A stretch of 64,000 bases of DNA, taken from positions 62,001 to 126,000 of the forward strand of contig NZ_JAHKQI010000010.1 in NCBI RefSeq assembly GCF_018860975.1, written 5' to 3'. The notes under the pieces were generated by a model, which ran no database searches, was not told the DNA's origin, and saw only the letters and a list, made by a program, of their open reading frames with translations. How positions within the stretch are numbered: position 1 is the first letter of the stretch; every line of letters begins with the position of its first letter. This stretch comes from Lentibacter algarum (GTDB lineage Bacteria; Pseudomonadota; Alphaproteobacteria; Rhodobacterales; Rhodobacteraceae). Below are positions 58,776-64,000 of the stretch, in pieces. Made by a program: the position numbers and the translations under genes.

Positions 58776-59789
58776 TCAATTACCCCCACCCGGCGTTGGG
58801 GATAGCTTACGTGTCCGAACTTGGTACGGTGTTTTCCCATATTCATCCCGAAACGCTTTTGAGAGCGTATTCGACGATGAAAACCCCGTCGCCAATGCAA
58901 TTTCCAATATGTCCAAAGGTGTCTCTTCGATGAGTGTCCGCGCTCGCTTCAAGCGCAGGCTTTTGTAGAACTTTGCAGGCGTCGCGCCCATGTTGGGCTT
59001 GAAAATCCGTTCAAGTTGGCGAGTTGAAATGCCGACGCACTCTGCTATTTCCTCCACCGATTTGGGCTCTTCTATGCCTTGCTCCATGAGCTTTATTGCC
59101 CGACTGAGTTTGCTATCAAAACATGGGTAAACATCTGCGATTGAGTTCGGCTGATCCGCCCGACAATTTCGAATAGATGGCAAAACAAGGTGGTTTCCGA
59201 CTTCTGTCATTTCGTAAGCCGTTAGAAAGCCGCTGAGAAGTTCAATCACAAGCTCAGATGTTGAGCCAGCACCGGCAGACGTAATAATGTTCCCGTTTCG
59301 CTCCGACAACCGATTGGAAATCTCGCAACGATAGCCCCCCTCTCGCAGCGCGGCGTGGTCGCTCCAATGCGTGGTGACGGCTCCACTCTGCAGGTTGCTC
59401 GCCTTGATATAGGCAGTGGCTGCTGATGATAAGAGAGCCACAGTCCGGCCAACGCGATCCATACTGCGAAGTCGCGGCAACCAATCTTGCGGATGATGGT
59501 TAAGCCCTCCAACAACGATCATGTGATCGGACAGATTGTGATCGGGAATAACAGGCGCTGCCCTGACAATTTGCCCGCCCGCCCCAGTTACAAAGCCTGG
59601 CGTGTTCGAGACAAAGCTCCACTTGCACCGCGTTTCGCCGACAACATGATTGATCACTTCAAGGGTGTGAGTGATCGCTGACACTTCAAAGTCGGAAAAC
59701 CCGCTTTGCACATAAATCTCAAAGCTCAGTTCCGCCGGAAAATTATGGCCAGACAACTCCTGTTTTTCTTGTGAATGAGCATGCATCAT
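58776..59789 (-). CDS. GlxA-type AraC family regulator
   Basis: About 337 aa. An N-terminal DJ-1/PfpI-like domain (ELSFEIYVQSGFSDFEVSAI to about residue 200) precedes a C-terminal AraC double helix-turn-helix: SVEEIAECVGISTRQLERIF and DILEIALATGFSSSNTLSKA, ending YGKTPYQVR. Relatives regulate carnitine, glycine betaine, arginine or choline catabolism. The start at MMHAHSQEK (59789) is preferred. It lies seven bases after the methyltransferase gene, at the end of a leftward operon, and probably controls it. Confidence 0.88.
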   Translation of the reverse strand: MMHAHSQEKQELSGHNFPAELSFEIYVQSGFSDFEVSAITHTLEVINHVVGETRCKWSFVSNTPGFVTGAGGQIVRAAPVIPDHNLSDHMIVVGGLNHHPQDWLPRLRSMDRVGRTVALLSSAATAYIKASNLQSGAVTTHWSDHAALREGGYRCEISNRLSERNGNIITSAGAGSTSELVIELLSGFLTAYEMTEVGNHLVLPSIRNCRADQPNSIADVYPCFDSKLSRAIKLMEQGIEEPKSVEEIAECVGISTRQLERIFKPNMGATPAKFYKSLRLKRARTLIEETPLDILEIALATGFSSSNTLSKAFRDEYGKTPYQVRTRKLSPTPGGGN

Positions 59790-59796
59790 AAAAGTA

Positions 59797-60510
59797 TCAA
59801 ACCTCGGGATATTGTTGGCGGTTAACGAACTTGAAGGCGCGACCCACCACAGGCCAACTGACTTCAAACCGCGTGTCTAAATGCCCCTTTTTCTGGACAA
59901 CTCGTGGCGGTAACGTGCCTGCCGATTTCGCAAACCTAGATGCACTCAACCCACGGATATGCCGTTCAAGATCATCGTAGGTCATCTGCTTTTGCATCCG
60001 CGCTTTGGGCAGCGACAAAGGTCGTCCCGCAAATTCCAGATCACTATATCCGCCGACAACCCAATCTCTTTCGGGCTCCCAGTAAGGCTCCAATGCCTCA
60101 AAAACCGGGGCGTATTCAGCAGCCACGGCTTCTGGAAGTTGCATCTCGCCCCATGCAAGAGCGGCAAACACACCTCCCGGGCGCAAGATACGGCTGGCTT
60201 CCTTCACATGCTCTTTTACATCAAAATGTTGGAGCGCTTGCATTGATATCACCATGTCCACCGAGTGGTCTTCAAACGGAAGCGTCTCAGCCGGACACGA
60301 CAAATAGTTGAACCTCGCCTTCTTCGCAGCAGTAATAGAACTGCGCGGCGGCTTCAAGTCAGTTGCAGTAACAGTGTGGAAGCGCGGCGCGAGAAAGGCG
60401 GAAATCTCAGCATCACCCGCACCGCATTCCACACAATGCAAAGGTGTGCCGCATTGAGTTGCAAGCCAGCCGATCAAATCGGCTGGCCCAAAGGTTATCA
60501 TCGGCCTCAT
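59797..60510 (-). CDS. Class I SAM-dependent methyltransferase
   Basis: 237 aa. Motif I is CVECGAGDAEISAFLA (about residues 26-41), the acidic end of strand two is TATDLKPP, motif II is VDMVISMQALQHFD and motif III lies in ASRILRPGGVFAALAW. The C-terminal part resembles UbiE/Methyltransf_11 family members. The substrate is unknown. It starts five bases after the PanB-like gene and is probably a step of the same pathway. Confidence 0.88.
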   Translation of the reverse strand: MRPMITFGPADLIGWLATQCGTPLHCVECGAGDAEISAFLAPRFHTVTATDLKPPRSSITAAKKARFNYLSCPAETLPFEDHSVDMVISMQALQHFDVKEHVKEASRILRPGGVFAALAWGEMQLPEAVAAEYAPVFEALEPYWEPERDWVVGGYSDLEFAGRPLSLPKARMQKQMTYDDLERHIRGLSASRFAKSAGTLPPRVVQKKGHLDTRFEVSWPVVGRAFKFVNRQQYPEV

Positions 60511-60515
60511 ATCCT

Positions 60516-61364
60516 CTAGCCGACAGATTCCAAGAATTTGGCAAGTTCGCCGTCATGCATATTGTGCGAAAGGTCGGGGTTAGGGAACTGGCCACCGGTT
60601 GCCGCTTTGTAGTAGGCAGCGTAGGCTTTCTGCATTTCCCCCCAGACATCCCCGTAAACTTCACGCTTGGGCGGGATCGGAAAGACCGAACACCCGATGA
60701 TATCGCTGGATACGTGGAAAATACCGTGCGCGTGAGGGCCCGAACCGAGACTTGCAACGGCAACAGGCAGGTTTTCGTAGCAATATTTAGTTAGTTCGAC
60801 CGAAGTATGCTCAAACAATGCAGCAAAGATACCTGCATCAATTGACGCATGCACAAGCTCCAAAATGGCCTTGGCTTCTTCTGCTGTCCGTCCAGCGGGT
60901 GCGTGACCAGAGTTCATTACAGCCCGTTCACCTTGAACACCAAAGTGCCCGACGACAGGTATGCCAGCGGCCACAATAGCGCGGATATGCTCAACCGTGC
61001 CCATCGACGGCTCGATGTGAACGCCGTCAGCGCCCAACTTCACCACTTTGGCAGCATTGCGAACGGATTCTTCGATTGAAATACTTGCCGTCGTATTTGG
61101 CATGTTACAGATGATGAACGGTGACGTAGCGCCCCGAAGCACACCCTCAAGCATGTAAAGCTGCTCTTCGAAATCTACGGTCGCCATAGATTTGTGCCCC
61201 ATCAGCCCCATAGGCCCCGGACTACCACAACACAAAAGGTCCATTCCGAGTTCTTCTGCCATGATAGCACTTGGCGTGTCGTGACACTCCATGCCTATGA
61301 TACGTTCACCCTTTTGAACTTTTTCCGCCAGATGCTTCAAGCGCGTTTTTCTTCTTTTAGCCAT
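60516..61364 (-). CDS. PanB-like (ketopantoate hydroxymethyltransferase) homologue with altered active site
   Basis: 282 aa with the PanB TIM-barrel pattern: IGMECHDTPSAIMAEELGMD, VVKLGADGVHIE, PVVGHFGV and the late glycine-rich loop. Two magnesium aspartates of PanB are not conserved: VGDS is CGSP here and ADLP is CNMP, while the glutamate of VHIEPS remains. So ordinary ketopantoate synthesis is doubtful; another C1- or C2-transfer or lyase reaction is likelier. It is the first gene of an operon with a methyltransferase and a GlxA-type regulator, next to the right end of the island. Confidence 0.8.
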   Translation of the reverse strand: MAKRRKTRLKHLAEKVQKGERIIGMECHDTPSAIMAEELGMDLLCCGSPGPMGLMGHKSMATVDFEEQLYMLEGVLRGATSPFIICNMPNTTASISIEESVRNAAKVVKLGADGVHIEPSMGTVEHIRAIVAAGIPVVGHFGVQGERAVMNSGHAPAGRTAEEAKAILELVHASIDAGIFAALFEHTSVELTKYCYENLPVAVASLGSGPHAHGIFHVSSDIIGCSVFPIPPKREVYGDVWGEMQKAYAAYYKAATGGQFPNPDLSHNMHDGELAKFLESVG

Positions 61365-61849
61365 GTTTTCCTCCCAGAATTAGCTGACTGCGACCTCCTG
61401 CCGCACCCCATTACCTCACATCAATGTCAGATAAGCAAGAAAAATGACCTACAATCTTGCGCAACGGCCATTAACAATCTGATCTGTATGTTAATTTATC
61501 CAGAGGTAAGCGCAATTTTGGGCTACTCTCGATGTGTCATGAGCATTTTCGGCAGTAGCTTGCGATAAAAACCACCCCACCTGACGACAACTCACATCAC
61601 AAGCAGTGCATAATTGGAGTACTGCCAAAAGGGTATTGCGAGCCATAGATGCCGCGTCTCTCAGTCAGGCTAAGCCAACGATAGCCTGGGCGCACCCGCA
61701 AATATGATGTGCCAAATCGTTGCCAAATTTGCCAAAAAACTTGGCCCCCCCCCAAATTCACCCCCGTTTGAGGCACATTGCTTGCCTTAACCACGAGAAT
61801 TAATTAAATAATTTCAACTACTTAAAAAACAACCAATCAGACCAAAAGA
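61365..61849. other. Right-end non-coding stretch of the island
   Basis: No gene is supported. It holds a run of nine or more C (about 61744-61752) and A/T-rich sequence directly before the attachment repeat. The promoter of the PanB-like operon must lie near 61370-61480. Confidence 0.5.
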
Positions 61850-61895
61850 TTGCCAAGGTTAGGGTCGGGCGTTCGAATAGCCTCGCCCGCTCCAA
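61850..61895 (+). repeat. Right attachment site (copy of tRNA-Gly 3' end)
   Basis: 46 bases matching 34441-34486 with one substitution (A at 61879). It contains the anticodon-proximal to CCA portion only; no 5' half of a tRNA precedes it, so it is not a gene. Confidence 0.92.
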
Positions 61896-61926
61896 TTTGG
61901 CCACAGACCCCATGTGGAAAATGAAC

Positions 61927-61952
61927 AAGGTCGCCTTCAGGGCGGCTTTTTT
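61927..61952 (+). terminator. Terminator just outside the island, probably the original tRNA-Gly terminator
   Basis: AAGGTCGCC, loop TTCAG, GGCGGCTTT form a stem with wobble pairs, followed by TTTC. It would lie about 35 bases after the tRNA if the island were removed. Confidence 0.65.
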
Positions 61953-62021
61953 CATTTCTGCCCCTGAAATAACGCCTTTGGTTGCCTCGGTGCGCAATTC
62001 TAGTTTTCGCCCGTTCACCAG

Positions 62022-62174
62022 TCAGGCAGGGCTCAAACTTCCGGCTTTGACGGCATGCAAATATTCCTCGCCCCATTGGCTGATTGCTTCGACAACCGGC
62101 GCGGTGCTCTTTCCGATTTCGGTTAAAGAATACCCGACCTTCGGCGGAACTGTCGCATAGGGAACACGGCTCAA
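62022..62174 (-). pseudogene. C-terminal remnant of an HxlR-family regulator
   Basis: The frame holds RVPYATVPPKVGYSLTEIGK then VVEAISQWGEEYL, the end of the winged helix of HxlR regulators (V-P-P-x-V-x-Y-S-L-T-x-x-G). The DNA-recognition part before it is missing. Confidence 0.55.
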
Positions 62175-62218
62175 TGTCCCACGCGCCAAGAGCACGTATG
62201 ACCGCGACAACTGCAGCA

Positions 62219-62305
62219 ATGAGCGTCTATGACAACCGCTATCACTTCATGTTCGAGATCGCAGATGGCCGTATCAAGCGCATGAAAAAGCGCGCGCCGC
62301 CTTGC
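62219..62305 (+). pseudogene. Fragment of a SnoaL/NTF2-like protein
   Basis: YDNRYHFMFEIADGRIKRMK resembles the last strand region of SnoaL-like polyketide-cyclase/ketosteroid-isomerase folds. Only about 25 residues are recognisable, and it runs out of frame afterwards. Confidence 0.4.
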
Positions 62306-62308
62306 GCC

Positions 62309-62548
62309 TTAAAACGCCCTAAACGTCAGCGTCGTCAGCGAGCGCTCAATACCCTCGATGTCGAGCAGCTGATCGTTGATAAACATGCCCACATCAGTGT
62401 CCTGCGGAACATAGATCTTCAGCAACAAATCCCAGTCACCGCTGGTTGAAAACAGCTCCGAGTGCATTTCCTTAAGCACAATTGCCTCCGCAACCTTATA
62501 GGTCGTTCCGGGCTTGCACCGAAGTTGCACAAATACACAATCAGCCAT
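62309..62548 (-). CDS. Lrp/AsnC ligand-binding domain protein without a DNA-binding domain
   Basis: 79 aa: MADCVFVQLRCKPGTTYKVA, SGDWDLLLKIYVP and GIERSLTTLTF form the RAM (Lrp/AsnC C-terminal) fold. There is no helix-turn-helix, as in stand-alone RAM proteins that bind amino acids or partner with full-length Lrp. AAAAGGAGAG precedes the ATG at 62548; a longer reading frame upstream lacks such a site. It is divergent from hisB. Confidence 0.82.
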   Translation of the reverse strand: MADCVFVQLRCKPGTTYKVAEAIVLKEMHSELFSTSGDWDLLLKIYVPQDTDVGMFINDQLLDIEGIERSLTTLTFRAF

Positions 62549-62679
62549 GCTCGGCTCTCCTTTTAGGTTGTTGCCAACAGAGTGCCACGCAGGCGCAACA
62601 GGCGCAACGGCTCTTGTGCATGCCCCCTTGGCCCGCCCGCCTTGCCGCCGTATAAGCGCCCCAACACAAAGGACAGCCC

Positions 62680-63267
62680 ATGCGCACAGCGACCGTAACC
62701 CGCGATACCAACGAGACAAAAATCACTGCCGAGCTCAACCTCGACGGCACTGGAACCTATAACAACCAGACAGGTATCGGCTTCTTTGACCACATGCTTG
62801 ATCAACTTGCCCGTCACGCGATGATCGACATGAAAGTGCGTTGCGAAGGTGACTTGCACATCGACGATCACCACTCCGTCGAAGATGTCGGCATCGCCCT
62901 TGGGCAGGCGTTGGCAAAGGCCGTAGGCGACAAGGCAGGCATCACCCGCTACGGAAGCTGCCTTCTGCCGATGGATGACGCCCTCGTGCGTGCGGCGCTC
63001 GATATTTCGGGTCGCCCGTTCCTGATTTTCAATGTAGATATGCCAACCGCCAAAATCGGCACATTTGACACCGAGTTGGTGCGCGAGTTCTTCCAAGCAT
63101 TCAGCACCCACGCAGGCCTCACCCTGCATGTCGACGCATTGCACGGCTACAACTCACACCACATCGCCGAAGCGGCCTTCAAATCCGTCGCCCGTGCCCT
63201 GCGCATGGCCCTTGAAGCCGACCCGCGTGCAGCAGGTGCCATTCCTTCGACCAAGGGAACCCTCTGA
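62680..63267 (+). CDS. hisB: Imidazoleglycerol-phosphate dehydratase
   Basis: Sixth step of histidine synthesis, 195 aa, the monofunctional form. Metal-binding signatures: [33 protein letters not shown], and later [16 protein letters not shown] good length and full conservation. Its TGA overlaps the hisH ATG by one base. Confidence 0.96.
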   Translation: MRTATVTRDTNETKITAELNLDGTGTYNNQTGIGFFDHMLDQLARHAMIDMKVRCEGDLHIDDHHSVEDVGIALGQALAKAVGDKAGITRYGSCLLPMDDALVRAALDISGRPFLIFNVDMPTAKIGTFDTELVREFFQAFSTHAGLTLHVDALHGYNSHHIAEAAFKSVARALRMALEADPRAAGAIPSTKGTL

Positions 63268-63905
63268 TGCGAACTGTCATTGTCGACTACGACAGCGGCA
63301 ACTTGCACTCGGCCCAAAAAGCCTTTGAGCGTATGGCAAACGAGGCCAACGCAGGACAAGTCGTGGTTACATCCGACCCTGCTGTCGTGCTCAAAGCCGA
63401 CCGTGTCGTGCTCCCCGGTGACGGTGCCTACCCCGCCTGCCACGCGGCTCTGCATGATCACAAAGGTATCTTTGAGGCCATTCAAGAAGTGGTCGTCAGC
63501 AAAGCCCGTCCTTTCATGGGCATCTGCATCGGCATGCAAATGCTCGCCACGCGCGGGCTCGAGTATACCGAGACACCGGGTTTCGACTGGATCAAAGGCG
63601 AAGTGCGCAAGATTACCCCGTCCGATCCTGCCCTACGTGTGCCGCACATGGGCTGGAACGCTCTTAACATCGAGCACCCTCACCCGGTTTTTGACGGAAT
63701 CGAGCAGGGAAAGCACTGCTACTTCGTGCACTCCTACCACTTTGTCGCCGACACCCCACAAGAGCGCCTCGCCAGCACTGATCATGGCGGGCCAATTACT
63801 GCAGTGGTTGGACGCGACAATATGATTGGCGTGCAATTCCACCCCGAGAAAAGTCAGGCCACAGGGCTGAGGATGATCTCGAATTTTCTGAACTGGGCGC
63901 CTTGA
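63267..63905 (+). CDS. hisH: Imidazole glycerol phosphate synthase, glutamine amidotransferase subunit
   Basis: 212-aa class I glutaminase supplying ammonia to HisF. The nucleophile is Cys87 in MGICIGMQML, and the His/Glu of the triad are in VQFHPEKSQ. DYDSGNLHSAQKAF and LPGDGAYPA are typical. It follows hisB directly; hisA and hisF would be expected nearby but the window ends. Confidence 0.96.
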   Translation: MRTVIVDYDSGNLHSAQKAFERMANEANAGQVVVTSDPAVVLKADRVVLPGDGAYPACHAALHDHKGIFEAIQEVVVSKARPFMGICIGMQMLATRGLEYTETPGFDWIKGEVRKITPSDPALRVPHMGWNALNIEHPHPVFDGIEQGKHCYFVHSYHFVADTPQERLASTDHGGPITAVVGRDNMIGVQFHPEKSQATGLRMISNFLNWAP

Positions 63906-63909
63906 CTAC

Positions 63910-64000
63910 TTAACGCGCGTCCACGACTGCTTGCCGCAAACCGCGCCAGCGCAGCCGCTCAACTTCATGCTTGATCCAGACACCACAATTGTTGAGTTCA
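63910..64000 (-). CDS. Possible 3' end of a leftward gene
   Basis: A frame open to the window edge ends with TAA at 63910-63912 and reads ELNNCGVWIKHEVERLRWRG then LRQAVVDAR. The arginine-rich helix could be the C-terminus of a real protein, but 29 residues are too few to identify it. Confidence 0.35.
   Translation of the reverse strand, partial: ELNNCGVWIKHEVERLRWRGLRQAVVDAR

Larger units (their letters stand above)
34441..61895. mobile_element. Genomic island in tRNA-Gly, 27.4 kb
   Basis: The island is bounded by the 46-bp direct repeats. A tyrosine recombinase gene and an excisionase-like gene lie just inside the left end, in the usual place. A hairpin with a T-run just outside the right repeat (61927-61952) is probably the tRNA's own terminator, moved away by the insertion. 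Cargo is a mosaic of intact and broken genes. Because both recombination genes are frameshifted, the island is probably fixed. Confidence 0.88.

Noticed and set aside
60516-61364. PEP mutase (PepM) for the phosphonate cluster
   Set aside because: PanB and PEP mutase share a barrel superfamily, but the EDK-x-F-P-type signature of PepM is absent and the sequence follows PanB throughout.
61850-61895. A second tRNA-Gly gene
   Set aside because: Only the 3' part is present; the 5' acceptor strand and D-arm are missing, and one T-arm base differs. It is an attachment repeat.
1-64000. CRISPR array
   Set aside because: No series of regularly spaced direct repeats was seen; the only tandem repeat is a two-copy 16-mer.

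Overview
The window looks like the chromosome of a Rhodobacterales (roseobacter-type) alphaproteobacterium. The evidence is the gene content and order (mraZ-rsmH-ftsL-ftsI-murE-murF-mraY-murD, pyruvate carboxylase, ParE, a DUF1127 gene followed by CUCCUCC-loop hairpins, hisB-hisH). There are no tools behind these calls; they rest on reading the sequence and on family knowledge.

Layout. 1-5442: a peptide-type ABC importer (binding protein, two permeases) read leftward, preceded by a CocE-type hydrolase whose ribosome binding site sits inside a perfect hairpin. 5682-8230: a leftward group of nitroreductase, AhpD-like enzyme, a 3-methyladenine glycosylase I-like protein and a MarR regulator. 8386-12361: parE and three small or poorly known genes. 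12358-21511: the first half of the dcw cell-wall and division cluster, read leftward, with a roughly 600-base leader holding TGGGAA repeats (MraZ-type boxes), a promoter, and a strong terminator that would release a roughly 210-nt RNA resembling Rhodobacter UpsM. 22152-33213: mrp, a DUF1127 gene with a cuckoo-type double hairpin RNA, uvrD, a Sel1-like Cys-rich secreted protein, an FMN-dependent 2-hydroxyacid dehydrogenase, pyruvate carboxylase, and a zinT gene behind a Zur-like palindrome.

34411-61895: a tRNA-Gly gene with a 27.4-kb genomic island inserted at its 3' end. A 46-bp copy of the tRNA 3' end, one base different, closes the island at 61850-61895, and the tRNA's probable original terminator lies just beyond it. 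The island is a mosaic. Broken pieces include a frameshifted integrase and excisionase-like gene, a second frameshifted integrase, a helicase tail, a HisI tail, a DNA methylase head joined to a HipA tail. Intact blocks include a metal/thiol operon (ArsR, permease, thioredoxin-like, OsmC, CDF exporter), a LytS-type hybrid histidine kinase with a divergent lone receiver, a three-gene 2-aminoethylphosphonate-type activation cluster (transaminase, CDP-alcohol transferase, cytidylyltransferase), an NrtS-like transporter with a Cys-rich MerR regulator, and a PanB-like/methyltransferase/GlxA-type operon.

Inside the island a complete 3605-bp IS1595-family transposon (46141-49745) has perfect 25-bp inverted repeats, an 8-bp target duplication (accatttg) and five cargo genes: DUF6471, a 282-aa unknown, a two-TM protein, an ImmA/IrrE-type metallopeptidase and a 138-aa unknown. 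These cargo operons are the best candidates for an undescribed system. Beyond the island, 62022-64000 returns to core chromosome with hisB and hisH.
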